This document shows positions 17,253 to 25,838 of a DNA stretch of 64,000 nucleotides, in pieces. Below the pieces are notes generated by a model. The model was not told the origin of the DNA. It did no database searches and saw only the letters and a list, made by a program, of their open reading frames with translations. The stretch is from CAZCVI01 sp964502145 (GTDB lineage: Bacteria > Acidobacteriota > Aminicenantia > UBA2199), in the NCBI GenBank assembly GCA_964502145.1, contig CAZCVI010000024.1, positions 25,115 to 89,114 of the forward strand, read 5' to 3'. The translations under genes were made by a program, and so were the position numbers. How positions within the stretch are numbered: position 1 is the first letter of the stretch; each line of letters begins with the position of its first letter.

Positions 17253-18497
17253 TCACATTGTCATCAGTAATTCCGGTTTGAAGTGCGTTATAGCCGTTCG
17301 AACCGGGAAGATGGGGGATTGACCCAGCGGGCACAGGGAAGTTTTGAACATCATTCCAGCCAGGTCTAGCAGTTGGTTGAGGCGCAGTTCCTTCTCTTTT
17401 GTCTTATCTTTTATGATGTCCAGTAATTGCCGGGAACCGACGCGGCAGGGCACACATTTCCCACAGGACTCGTGGTGGAAGAAACGCAGCAGGTCTTGCA
17501 AAAAATCTTTAATGGAGCGATCTTCATTCAGGACAATGAGGGCTCCGGAACCCAGTAGAAACCCTTTTTCTTTAAGGCTCTCGTAATCCATCTGAATATC
17601 CACGTACTGCGGTGGCAGAAACGTACCTGCCGCCCCGCCAACCAGAACTGCTTTGAGTTTTTTATTCTCCCGCATCCCCCCAGCCGTGTCAAAGAGTAGT
17701 TCCGTTAAGCGGATACCCATTGGTGCCTCGTAACAACCGGGAACCTTGATATCGCCGCAGATAGTAAATATCTTGGTGCCAGGGGCTTGTTCCGTGCCCA
17801 TCGAACAGTACCATGGTGCGCCTTTTCTGATTATTTCTGGCACATGGGTCAGTGTTTCCACATTGTTTACCAGAGTCGGGCGCTTAAAAACCCCTTTTTC
17901 TGCCGGGTAAGGTGGTTTGATACGGGGGAAGCCCCGTTTTCCTTCCAGCGATTCGATCAGTGCCGATTCTTCGCCGCACAGGTAAGAGCCACCGCCCAAT
18001 TTGATATAAATCTCCAGTGTGAACCTGCTATCCAGAATATTTTCTCCCAGTAATCCGTGGGTGTGAGCATCTGTGATGGCTTGGCGGATGCGGTGAATAG
18101 CCAGGTAGTACTCGCCGCGAATGTAAAAATAACCCGTGCTCGCCCCCACCGCGTAGGCCGCGATCATCAGACCTTCCAAGCAGGAGTGTGGGTCTTCTTC
18201 CAAAAGCACCCGGTCTTTGAACGTGCCCGGTTCGCCTTCGTCTGCATTGCAGATGACGTATTTGGGAAGGTTGGTGGCCGCATGGGTAAATTTCCATTTG
18301 CTACCCGTGCTGAACCCGGCGCCGCCGCGACCGCGTAACCGGGAAGCGGAAATTTCTGTGATTACCTCGTTCCTGTCCATGAATAAGACTTTTTTAAAAC
18401 CCTCGTAACCGCCGTTATTGATATAGTCGTGGATAGAAGTAGGGTTGATTTGCCCCACGTTGCGCAGGGCGATTTTTATATTCGTTTGTGCCTTCAT
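17253..18497 (-). CDS. NuoF-like flavoprotein subunit of NAD(P)-linked formate dehydrogenase
   Basis: The 414-residue protein carries the NADH/FMN site of the NuoF/HydB/FdsB family: glycine-rich LRGRGGAGFSTGSKW, NADEGEPGTFKDR for FMN, GAGGYLCGEES-like YLCGEESALIESLEG, and the C-terminal [4Fe-4S] ligands SCGKCVPCRVG plus a distal CPLG. It should pass electrons between NAD(P) and the iron-sulfur chain of the catalytic subunit. It lacks both the N-terminal thioredoxin-like and the C-terminal 2x[4Fe-4S] domains found in hydrogenase-type HydB. The ATG at 18497 overlaps the upstream gene's stop (ATGA). The longer frame upstream runs through the NuoE gene and is discarded. Confidence 0.9.
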   Translation of the reverse strand: MKAQTNIKIALRNVGQINPTSIHDYINNGGYEGFKKVLFMDRNEVITEISASRLRGRGGAGFSTGSKWKFTHAATNLPKYVICNADEGEPGTFKDRVLLEEDPHSCLEGLMIAAYAVGASTGYFYIRGEYYLAIHRIRQAITDAHTHGLLGENILDSRFTLEIYIKLGGGSYLCGEESALIESLEGKRGFPRIKPPYPAEKGVFKRPTLVNNVETLTHVPEIIRKGAPWYCSMGTEQAPGTKIFTICGDIKVPGCYEAPMGIRLTELLFDTAGGMRENKKLKAVLVGGAAGTFLPPQYVDIQMDYESLKEKGFLLGSGALIVLNEDRSIKDFLQDLLRFFHHESCGKCVPCRVGSRQLLDIIKDKTKEKELRLNQLLDLAGMMFKTSLCPLGQSPIFPVRTAITHFKPELLMTM

Positions 18498-19000
18498 TGT
18501 GCCCCCAGTTCTGTCTGTTCTGTTGTTTCGGTTAAATTGATATGGTGTTCCAGTTTTTTCCAGGCGATCAGTGCTTTGATGGAGTCTGCCGTTAGATTGC
18601 CGTGAACCTCTTCGTCCATCATCAGTACCGGAGCTTTGTCGCATTGGCCCAGGCATTCCGAATGTTCCAGAGTGAACAGACCGTCTTCCGTCGTTTCCCC
18701 CAGTTCAATGCCCAGAACCGTTTTTAATTCATGCAGGATATCTAGGCCACCCATCAAACCGCAGACCGGGGAAATGCAGATGCGGATGATGTGTTTGCCT
18801 CTTGGGGTCAGGCAAAACATCGTATAATATTGTACTATCCCGTAGACTACTCCGCGGGTTGTATTTAGATAGTTGGCCACCGTGTCCAGGTCTTCTTCGG
18901 ACAGGTAGTGGTGGGGGTTTGAGTTTTGGAGATCGTGGAGAATGAGAAGCATGTTATCTGTGACCGGCGCGTATTTATGCAAAATCGTTTCCTTATTCAT
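18494..19000 (-). CDS. NuoE-like [2Fe-2S] subunit of formate dehydrogenase
   Basis: A 168-residue member of the 24-kDa NADH dehydrogenase family. It has a helical N-terminus followed by a thioredoxin-like domain with the [2Fe-2S] ligands CISPVC and CLGQC. The typical ARG-VYG and YYTMF segments before the cluster are recognisable. AAGGAGTGACT stands directly before the ATG at 19000. First gene of the operon; its stop overlaps the NuoF-like start by 4 bp. With the two downstream subunits it forms a soluble NAD(P)-dependent formate dehydrogenase; electron-bifurcating variants share this set, but no ferredoxin-specific subunit is visible. Confidence 0.9.
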   Translation of the reverse strand: MNKETILHKYAPVTDNMLLILHDLQNSNPHHYLSEEDLDTVANYLNTTRGVVYGIVQYYTMFCLTPRGKHIIRICISPVCGLMGGLDILHELKTVLGIELGETTEDGLFTLEHSECLGQCDKAPVLMMDEEVHGNLTADSIKALIAWKKLEHHINLTETTEQTELGAQ

Positions 19001-19077
19001 AGTCACTCCTTGCCTTGTGTCTGCTGACAAAAAAATCCAACAGCAGGCAAACTCGGCGTAAATTTAACGATACTGCT

Positions 19078-19106
19078 ATGATACCCAATTGGAATAAGAA
19101 AATCAA
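19078..19106 (-). promoter_or_regulatory. Putative promoter of the formate dehydrogenase operon
   Basis: On the minus strand TTGATT (19106-19101), 17-bp spacer, TATCAT (19083-19078), giving a leader of about 70 nt. The remainder of the 334-bp gap 19001-19334 shows nothing else I can name. Confidence 0.45.
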
Positions 19107-19334
19107 ATAAATAAAATTACTGTTCAGGTGGTAATTTCTTTTTATTATCGAATAGAATAGGAGCGGGGGGTTCACTTCGTTGATGAATAGTAAAAATAGT
19201 CTGCCATTGGTCTCCCTTGACTGAATTTTACTCAAAAATAAGGATTGACAGGAAAAATACAAGGTTACCCTACGTTAGAAAATCGAGTTTTTTGGAAGGC
19301 GGCGTGCGTTGCTTAGGTTAACAATTAACCATGC

Positions 19335-21095
19335 TTACTTCGCTTTTATAAACACATCTTTGCCTAAAAAGGCGATGGCCAGTTTTTTGATGCGGGTGAT
19401 GCCGCGTTCTTGCAGCTCCGTTTCATATTTATTGGCTTCAATCTGGGCCAGGGCTGTTTCCAGTGCCGCCGCCACTGTTTCATTATCATCTTTATCTACT
19501 GTTTTGAATTCGATGACATAACCGATCTTGGAGATATCCTTGGGAATAATCAAAATATCATATCTACCGTACCCGGATTCACGGTTGGAGCGAACTTCAT
19601 GTGTGTTGGTTATCCAGATCAGTAAACCTGCTACCAGCGCGTGGTAGACTTTTTCAGGCGAGTTGCCAAAATCGTGGTAACTGAATACCGCCAGCACGAT
19701 TTGTTTTAACATTTTTTCGAAGAGTTTGATGTCACCTTCAATCAGCGCTTTGAGCATGGTTTCCAGGGTCTTGTTTTCGATTTTAGTGGAAAAATAGTTG
19801 GCAATAATATTGGTATACGTGACCATTACCTCTTCATTGGGCACAGAGAGTTTATAAATAAACCTTTTGATGGCCGTGTCCCACCTTTCGTCTGTTTGTT
19901 TCAGGTATCCGCCCATTAATAGGAAACCCCATAAGGCATCTTCCCGCAGGGAGACATCTTTTAAAACGATGTTTTCATCAATGGCTTTTTCTATTGTCTC
20001 ACCGCGGATGAGCTGCTCTAATTCCTTGTGCAGCTCTTTGCCTCCTTTGGATAGCAAATAATCCACCAGTTGGTTGTCAGAAGTATTGATCCAGTATGGT
20101 TTAAATTTTTTTTCATCGCTACGTAAGAAATTGATAATGGACCAGGGATTATACATCACCGTGCCACCAAAGCAGTACCCATTATACCACAACTGCACTT
20201 GGTCGAGCATGTGCAGCACCTGGAAATCTTCCAACATGGCTCTTACCTCAATTTCAGTGAACCCAAAATGCTGGCTAAACTCTTTTGATAACACGGTATA
20301 CACGCCAGGATTGTTGAGGCCGGAAAAAATCGATTCCCTGGTAATGCGCATAATCCCGGTTATAATCGCTTTTTCCAGGTATTGGTCCGTGTCTTTTAGT
20401 CCTCCGCTCATAAAAATGCGCATGAAATTAATAACGTCTTCATAATAATCATGGGTAAAGCCGGTTAGAGCCGGGGCATCGTACTCATCAATCAAAATAA
20501 CGGCCCGTTTTCCATAAAACCGGGTTAAGAAAACCAGCAGTCTCTCCAAACTTTTGGTATAGTCACTGGTACTTCCTTTAAAATCAATGATCATTTTAAA
20601 ATATTTTTTTTCAGCGGGTTTCAGTCTGGGGCTTTCCAACAGGTAATCATGTTTTAAATACTCGTCTTGAATGAGCTTCTTTAAACTATCCAAGCATGAT
20701 TCCCAATTGGGATCCTTGATATTTCTGAAGGAAAAAAATATAACTGGATAGTGGCTCATTTTGTCCAGGTACTTTTGACCCGCTTGGCTGATAGCCAGCC
20801 CATTAAATAAATACGCATAGTTATTCTGGGATTGGGGTCCGTGTTTTCCTTGCGTTGGTACAGGCAATTCTGCATCCGGTGACCAGGTGACGGGGCAACA
20901 GGTGTAAAAATAGCCCAGCATGGACAGATTGAGGGTTTTTCCAAAACGTCGCGGACGGGGAATTAATAATATGGTATCACCACTATCAATGATCTCTTTG
21001 ATAAACAGACTTTTGTCTACATAATAGTAGTCTTGTTCGATGATTTTTTTAAAATCTGAGACGCCAATAGGCAGTTTTTTCATATTCATCTTCAT
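19335..21095 (-). CDS. AAA-ATPase-like / PD-(D/E)XK nuclease fusion protein (AAA-ATPase_like + PDDEXK_9)
   Basis: The 586-residue protein has the layout of a family that is highly multiplied in some Bacteroidota and uncultivated phyla. It opens with a 'LPIGVSDFKKIIE...YVDKSLFI' start, then Walker A GKT (residues 52-54 in RPRRFGKTLNLS), Walker B AVILIDEYDAP, a helical middle, and a C-terminal nuclease-like fold with GYGRYDILIIP...YVIEFK, where D and the E-x-K form the PD-(D/E)XK core. Function is not established; selfish, toxin-like or defence roles have been suggested for such proteins. Ribosome site before the ATG is weak, and in-frame ATGs at 21089 and 21083 are alternatives. It is divergent from the adjacent AbiE pair. 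Confidence 0.85.
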   Translation of the reverse strand: MKMNMKKLPIGVSDFKKIIEQDYYYVDKSLFIKEIIDSGDTILLIPRPRRFGKTLNLSMLGYFYTCCPVTWSPDAELPVPTQGKHGPQSQNNYAYLFNGLAISQAGQKYLDKMSHYPVIFFSFRNIKDPNWESCLDSLKKLIQDEYLKHDYLLESPRLKPAEKKYFKMIIDFKGSTSDYTKSLERLLVFLTRFYGKRAVILIDEYDAPALTGFTHDYYEDVINFMRIFMSGGLKDTDQYLEKAIITGIMRITRESIFSGLNNPGVYTVLSKEFSQHFGFTEIEVRAMLEDFQVLHMLDQVQLWYNGYCFGGTVMYNPWSIINFLRSDEKKFKPYWINTSDNQLVDYLLSKGGKELHKELEQLIRGETIEKAIDENIVLKDVSLREDALWGFLLMGGYLKQTDERWDTAIKRFIYKLSVPNEEVMVTYTNIIANYFSTKIENKTLETMLKALIEGDIKLFEKMLKQIVLAVFSYHDFGNSPEKVYHALVAGLLIWITNTHEVRSNRESGYGRYDILIIPKDISKIGYVIEFKTVDKDDNETVAAALETALAQIEANKYETELQERGITRIKKLAIAFLGKDVFIKAK

Positions 21096-21313
21096 TCACC
21101 GTGTTTATTATAGCATCAATCCCCCGTGATTTCAACAAAGGCGACTTTCTTGAAAGATGGCGGTGGAGGATTTCTTTGCGGGCGCCGTGGGAGATGGTAA
21201 ACAGATGCGCCCTGTGGGCAATCTTTAAATGATTGAGGCGAAAAGAAAAAGCCATCAATTTTTTTAGTAAAAGCCCCTTGCCTTTTTAAACAATACCTTG
21301 TAAAATAACCAGT

Positions 21314-21964
21314 ATGTCGAATACAAATGGACTTACCGGTCAAAACAAGCAGTATTTGTTGTGGAAGTTACCCAAGCATCCGTTTGATTATTGTTACTTG
21401 ATGGATCAGCTCAAGGATTACAATGCCCCCCGGGACAAGATCAGCCGGATGATTAAAAAAAAGGAGATCATCCAGGTAAAAAAAGGACTGTATGTGCTTT
21501 CACCGGAGTTTGGTTCCCCTATCCAACTTAAAGTACTGGCCAATTTAATTTACGGTCCCTCTTATATTTCTATGGAATATGCTCTTTCTTACTGGGGACT
21601 GATTCCTGAAAAAGTAGAGGAGATTACGAGCATCACCAATAAACGAAATAAAACCTTCCATACCCCGGTCGGCACTTTTTCCTATAAATATCTGGAAACT
21701 GCCAAATATGCGGTAGGTATTGAACGTATTTCTGATGAACCCGGCGCGTTCCTAATGGCGTCTAAAGAAAAAGCCCTGTGTGACAGGATAGCCTTTATCC
21801 CCAATCTGGGCATCAAAGAAATGACATCCTTTTTAGCAGAAGACTTACGACTCGATCTGGCTGAATGCGTGGGTCTAAATATAGATTTGCTGCACGAAAT
21901 AGCGCAGGTATACCATAAAAAATCCATCACCTCCTTTTATAAATGGGTGATGGCAAACCGTTGA
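21314..21964 (+). CDS. abiEi: AbiEi-family antitoxin (type IV toxin-antitoxin)
   Basis: 216 residues. The first about 75 residues form a winged-helix DNA-binding domain (YLMDQLKDYNAPRDKISRMI then KGLYVLSPEF), followed by the AbiEi C-terminal domain with ISMEYALSYWGLIPE and the ASKEKALCDRIA motif. AbiEi proteins both repress their own operon by binding inverted repeats upstream and neutralise the AbiEii nucleotidyltransferase without forming a stable complex. The gene lies 8 bp before abiEii. Abortive phage infection or plasmid stabilisation are the known roles of the family. Confidence 0.85.
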   Translation: MSNTNGLTGQNKQYLLWKLPKHPFDYCYLMDQLKDYNAPRDKISRMIKKKEIIQVKKGLYVLSPEFGSPIQLKVLANLIYGPSYISMEYALSYWGLIPEKVEEITSITNKRNKTFHTPVGTFSYKYLETAKYAVGIERISDEPGAFLMASKEKALCDRIAFIPNLGIKEMTSFLAEDLRLDLAECVGLNIDLLHEIAQVYHKKSITSFYKWVMANR

Positions 21965-21972
21965 GAAAATCA

Positions 21973-22839
21973 ATGAATAGAACCATCGCAAACTTACTTG
22001 AACATTACGATTTAAAAACTCAGGATGATTATGAAACCGCTATTAAAGAAATGATTCATCACCTGACACTTTTGGGTTTATGGCGTTCCAAGTTTTTTGA
22101 AAATGCTGCTTTTTATGGTGGCACCGCCCTGCGTGTATTTTACGGATTAAGACGATTTTCTGAGGACCTGGATTTCTCGTTGTTGTCAAAGGATGAGCGC
22201 TTTGATCTTCTCCCGCACTTAAGAGCAGTCGAAGCAGAAATTGCCGCCTATGGCTTTAAGTTCTCTGTAGAAAAAAAGAGCAAAGGTTTCGATTCCCAAA
22301 TTGAATCGGCCTTTATCAAAGGAAATACTCGGATTAATCTGTTATGTATTGAAGTTGGGGAAAACATTGTCAGAGGGTTTAATCGTGAGCGGGTCATGAA
22401 GATAAAATTAGAGATCGATATCGATCCGCCACCCAATGCGCAGTTTGAAGTGAAGACCCTGCTATCCCCGATTCCTTTTTCGGTCAGACTGTTTACCAAG
22501 CCCGCTCTTTTTGCGGGTAAAATGCATGCGGTTCTGTGTCGGCAGTGGAAAAGCAGGGTAAAAGGCAGGGATTTTTATGATTTGGTATGGTATATTGGGC
22601 AAAAAATTCCTTGTCAGCTTGAATACTTAAAAGAGAAGATGATTCAAACCGGCCATTGGAAAAGAGAACAAACACTGGATAAAACCATCCTAATCGAATT
22701 ATTGCAGGAAAAATTTAAAGGGACGGATTTCGACTTGGTAAAAAAAGATGTGTATCCTTTTATAAAGGACAAACAGGAGTTGTCTCTTTGGAGTCATGAA
22801 TTTTTTCTCAGTATTATTGAAGATATCCAAATAATTTAG
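21973..22839 (+). CDS. abiEii: AbiEii-family nucleotidyltransferase toxin
   Basis: The protein is 289 residues if translation starts at ATG 21973; an in-frame ATG at 21943 would overlap abiEi, but neither has a strong ribosome site. It carries the nucleotidyltransferase core AAFYGGTALRVFYGL followed by FSEDLDFSLL, that is the GG...(R) motif and the D-x-D metal motif of the AbiEii/MenT group. It also has the later basic LFTKPALFAGKMHAVLCR and KGRDFYDLVWY motifs that are equally conserved. Such toxins transfer nucleotides to RNA or other targets and stop growth. The active-site residues look intact. Paired with abiEi upstream. Confidence 0.88.
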   Translation: MNRTIANLLEHYDLKTQDDYETAIKEMIHHLTLLGLWRSKFFENAAFYGGTALRVFYGLRRFSEDLDFSLLSKDERFDLLPHLRAVEAEIAAYGFKFSVEKKSKGFDSQIESAFIKGNTRINLLCIEVGENIVRGFNRERVMKIKLEIDIDPPPNAQFEVKTLLSPIPFSVRLFTKPALFAGKMHAVLCRQWKSRVKGRDFYDLVWYIGQKIPCQLEYLKEKMIQTGHWKREQTLDKTILIELLQEKFKGTDFDLVKKDVYPFIKDKQELSLWSHEFFLSIIEDIQII

Positions 22840-23053
22840 TGACAGGGAAAAAGCCACACGGTGCGTGAGCCTGCGGGAATGTTTGCCTGCTGGTTCTCTG
22901 AAGTCCCTGTTTCCCCTTCATCAGCTTTTGTGTCTTCAAACTTTTTTACCCGGATTGAAGGGGTTGCCTTGTCAATCTAAAAATCTGAATAAGAAAATCA
23001 AATAGAAAAAAGACAGCGGGAATTTTTCCACTGTGAAACGGGACAGACCACTA

Positions 23054-23217
23054 CCTGAATCCACCTCCAAGTTTCAGAAAAAACTGGACACTCTGGACTA
23101 ACTGGACTTCACAAAAACCTTTGATTTTTCTAACTTGTCCAGTAAGTCCAGTATGTCCAGATAGTCCAGCTTGCCACGGTTATCCGTGGCTCTTTAAAAC
23201 TTGGCGGTGAATTCAGG
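23054..23217. repeat. Dispersed palindromic element, copy R4 (TGGACTNNC dialect)
   Basis: Terminal repeats CCTGAATCCACCTCCAAG and AACTTGGCGGTGAATTCAGG enclose a left arm of three TGGAC units, a loop and a right arm of five inverted units. Near the right end an extra small hairpin CCACGG-TTAT-CCGTGG is present, shared with copies R5 and R10. It fills the middle of the 467-bp gap between abiEii and the small membrane protein. Confidence 0.87.
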
Positions 23218-23306
23218 ACTACGAGGCATTTCACGTGAAGTTAAGAATCCCTGCGCCTGGAATTTTTTCTATTTGGTTCCGATGCCGTTTGGCACCAGGG
23301 GTGCGA

Positions 23307-23528
23307 TTAGCTCTGTTTTTTTCCAAAAACCAGAAGCAAACTGCCAACGGCAATTGCTCCTACACCAGCCCAAATTGGAATGTTGACTTTCTCCTTATCC
23401 TTTATTGTCAGTGAGATTGGTCCCACTGTGGTCTTATGGCTATCCTTGGTGTAGCTGAAACCGCCATACACCAACCCGAGAACGCCAAGCACGATCAACA
23501 CGATTGCCACTATTTTTACTGCACTCAT
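23307..23528 (-). CDS. Small two-helix membrane protein (DUF3185-like)
   Basis: The 73-residue protein has two hydrophobic segments (VKIVAIVLIVLGVLGLVYG near the N-terminus and IWAGVGAIAVGSLLLVFG near the C-terminus). Between them is a polar loop with the pattern VGPISLTIKDKEKVNIP. This arrangement recurs in a widespread small membrane protein family of unknown function (DUF3185 type). AGGAGG stands before the ATG. There is no operon partner; its neighbours are repeat R4 and a diguanylate cyclase gene. Confidence 0.7.
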   Translation of the reverse strand: MSAVKIVAIVLIVLGVLGLVYGGFSYTKDSHKTTVGPISLTIKDKEKVNIPIWAGVGAIAVGSLLLVFGKKQS

Positions 23529-23729
23529 TTTGTTTCCTCCTATTTAAGAAAACTTTTCTATCCCAGCTACGACCTGCGGGTTAGAGAAAAACTAACAGAA
23601 TTAGCACACTGCCGAGAGGCTGACCGCTCCCACCACTACGCATGCTAACCTGTATCACTAACCACTGAATTGTACAGAGAAGAGTCACGGGATTCACTTA
23701 TTTTTTATGTTTCTTTTATTCTACTGGTT

Positions 23730-24917
23730 TTATTCTTCAGGCGGATTGTCCATTTCCGGGGAATAGATCACGCATTTGTTCCGACCACTATTTTTGGCCA
23801 CATAGAGCGCTTTATCGGCGCGATCCATTATTTCTTCGAGGGTTTGCCCATGTTCCGGGTAACTGGAAATACCCAGCGAAATTGTTATTTTATGAGATGG
23901 CTGCTGCTCTTCCCCGTCAAAGGGTTGCTCGTCTACCAATTCCCGCATCCGGTCACCCGCTAAAAAAGCACCGACCTTGTCTGAATTGGGGAGAATCACG
24001 ACAAATTCATCCCCACCATATTTGGCCATCAAATCAGACGAACGAAATATCTGCCGCATCAAATCACCGACCCGACGCAACGCCGCCGAACCCTTTAAAT
24101 GACCATTGTTGTCATTATAGGTTTTAAAATGATCGACATCAAAAATAATCAGCGCAAACGGTGCATGATAACGCTTTGATTTCTCCAATTGCAATTTTAA
24201 CAATAAAAAGAAATGGGACTGATTGTACAGGTTGGTAAGTCCGTCAGTCACGGAAAGTTCCCGCGTGTGATGCAAAAGATCGCGGATTTTTTCCTCGTTG
24301 GCCCTTAAATTTTTGGACAGATAGGAAGAGATAAAAAAAGCAAAAAACAGAATCAAATTAAACGCCACCAAGCTGGTGACTTTCGCGGGCGAAAGAATTA
24401 ACCCGGCATCACTGAAAAATAACACGACGACCAGTACATTGGCGGTGATGGCATTGCGAAACGCCTTTTTATGATGCACCAGGAAGGTAGATATTAGGAT
24501 ATAGAATATGAACAAGACCAACATGGGACTGTCAAACCCACCGGAGAAAAAAACCAACAATGAAAGCACGACAAGATCAAAATCCAATTGCAGGATACCG
24601 AGGGTAGTGAACAGACTGTAGTCGTGTTGTTCGGAGGGGAACTTGCGCCCGCGATTTAATGCCAGGGTGAAGATGAGATTCCCCAGCAGGGAAAGCGCTA
24701 CTATTAACCCCAAATCCCGGGGCAATATGGCATGGGTGCCAGATAACGCGTTGTAAGCGATAAAAAACACGAAAATAAAAAGGGTGTAAATCCAACGGAT
24801 TTTGGTCAGCCAGAGATTTTTCTCCACCATCAACTCGATAGCCAGAGTTTTTGGGTCTTTGATCATTAGCAATTCATCGTAATTATTCTCTAAGTCAAGT
24901 ATTTTATGTTTTTCCAT
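23730..24917 (-). CDS. Membrane-bound diguanylate cyclase (GGDEF)
   Basis: Makes cyclic di-GMP from two GTP. The 395 residues comprise about six membrane segments (roughly 38-200), a short coiled linker, and a complete GGDEF domain: FDVDHFKTYNDNNGH for metal and guanine contacts, the active site GGDEF, and the inhibitory I-site RSSD placed five residues before it, so product inhibition is likely. The C-terminus has the usual ADKALYVAKNSGRN. No EAL domain. A putative promoter (TTGACT, 17 bp, TATTTT at 24930-24925) would place the transcript start at the ATG, so this mRNA may be leaderless. The membrane part has no named sensor fold that I recognise. Confidence 0.9.
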   Translation of the reverse strand: MEKHKILDLENNYDELLMIKDPKTLAIELMVEKNLWLTKIRWIYTLFIFVFFIAYNALSGTHAILPRDLGLIVALSLLGNLIFTLALNRGRKFPSEQHDYSLFTTLGILQLDFDLVVLSLLVFFSGGFDSPMLVLFIFYILISTFLVHHKKAFRNAITANVLVVVLFFSDAGLILSPAKVTSLVAFNLILFFAFFISSYLSKNLRANEEKIRDLLHHTRELSVTDGLTNLYNQSHFFLLLKLQLEKSKRYHAPFALIIFDVDHFKTYNDNNGHLKGSAALRRVGDLMRQIFRSSDLMAKYGGDEFVVILPNSDKVGAFLAGDRMRELVDEQPFDGEEQQPSHKITISLGISSYPEHGQTLEEIMDRADKALYVAKNSGRNKCVIYSPEMDNPPEE

Positions 24918-24960
24918 ACTATATAAAATAGTTTTTTTTTAAAAAAAAGTCAATTAGAGA

Positions 24961-24989
24961 TTGAAGTATTCTACAGAAAATATTAAAAT
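24961..24989 (+). promoter_or_regulatory. Putative promoter of the sdh operon
   Basis: TTGAAG (24961-24966), 17-bp spacer, TAAAAT (24984-24989), about 75 bases before the sdhC start. It is placed back to back with the promoter of the diguanylate cyclase gene. Confidence 0.55.
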
Positions 24990-25065
24990 AAGCTTTCAAA
25001 TTCTATCCATAAAAAGAGAAATGCAAGGATTTTGAGAGAAGCGAAATTCTTGAAGGAGGATCAGG

Positions 25066-25443
25066 TTGTATAAGAGAACAATTTTTTTTGACCCCAACTA
25101 CTACAAGTTTGTCGGTTCGTGGGCATGGATCATGCATCGCTTGTCAGGCTTGGCTTTGATTTTTTACCTGTCTTTACACGTGTGGGTGATCAATTCATTG
25201 ACCATGGGCCCTGATAAATTCAACAGTGTGATGAAGTTTCTGGCGTCACCCCTTTTCAAATTTCTGGAAGTAGGGTTGTGGGCGGTTATTTTGTTTCATG
25301 CTTTTAATGGTGTGCGGATTGTTTTGGTAGATTTTTCCAAAGGCTCTCTGTTTCACAAGAAGTTATTTACGGTACTCATTACCATAGCGTTTATCCTATG
25401 GGTATTGGGAAGTGTTATGCTGATCAGCCACATCCAGTGGTAA
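25066..25443 (+). CDS. sdhC: Succinate dehydrogenase cytochrome b subunit
   Basis: Membrane anchor of complex II. The 125 residues form three membrane helices. HRLSGLALIFYLSLHVWV contains the haem- and quinone-site His/Arg/Ser pattern, and LFHAFNGVRIVLVDF carries the conserved H-x-x-N-G-x-R motif of helix II. The start is TTG at 25066, with AGGAGG six bases upstream. First gene of sdhCDAB; 14 bp separate it from sdhD. Confidence 0.88.
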   Translation: MYKRTIFFDPNYYKFVGSWAWIMHRLSGLALIFYLSLHVWVINSLTMGPDKFNSVMKFLASPLFKFLEVGLWAVILFHAFNGVRIVLVDFSKGSLFHKKLFTVLITIAFILWVLGSVMLISHIQW

Positions 25444-25457
25444 ACCGGGAGGAAATC

Positions 25458-25835
25458 ATGAAAAAGACGTTTAAAGAGACCTCGAAAACCGGCGCGATAG
25501 CATGGTTGCTGCAACGCATATCTGCCGTGATATTGTTTGTGTTGCTGATGGTTCATTTTGTGACCTATCATTTTATCAGCAAGGGAGACATGCCCTGGAA
25601 GGACGTGGTGGCGAAAATGCAATCACCCTGGTTTAATCTGATACAGTTTTTATTTCTAATTACTGCGCTATATCACGGGTTAAACGGTGTCTGGATGGTG
25701 GCTGAAGATTATATTCACCATAAAATCTGGCGGCTGGTTATTTTTAGCTTGATCGTGTTTGTCGGCTTAGCGCTCTTTTTTATCGGCGTGCTGACCATTG
25801 TTAAAGTGTCAAGTTTGACGATAACAGGAGCATAG
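25458..25835 (+). CDS. sdhD: Succinate dehydrogenase membrane anchor subunit
   Basis: The 125-residue three-helix protein includes LLQRISAVILFVLLMVHFVTYHF and ALYHGLNGVWMVAEDY, the His-containing motif equivalent to the H-x-x-N-G of SdhC/SdhD pairs. It completes the quinone-binding membrane domain of complex II. The ATG at 25458 is preceded by GGGAGG; an upstream frame to 25398 overlaps sdhC and is discarded. The gene ends 3 bp before sdhA. Confidence 0.87.
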   Translation: MKKTFKETSKTGAIAWLLQRISAVILFVLLMVHFVTYHFISKGDMPWKDVVAKMQSPWFNLIQFLFLITALYHGLNGVWMVAEDYIHHKIWRLVIFSLIVFVGLALFFIGVLTIVKVSSLTITGA

Positions 25836-25838
25836 AAG

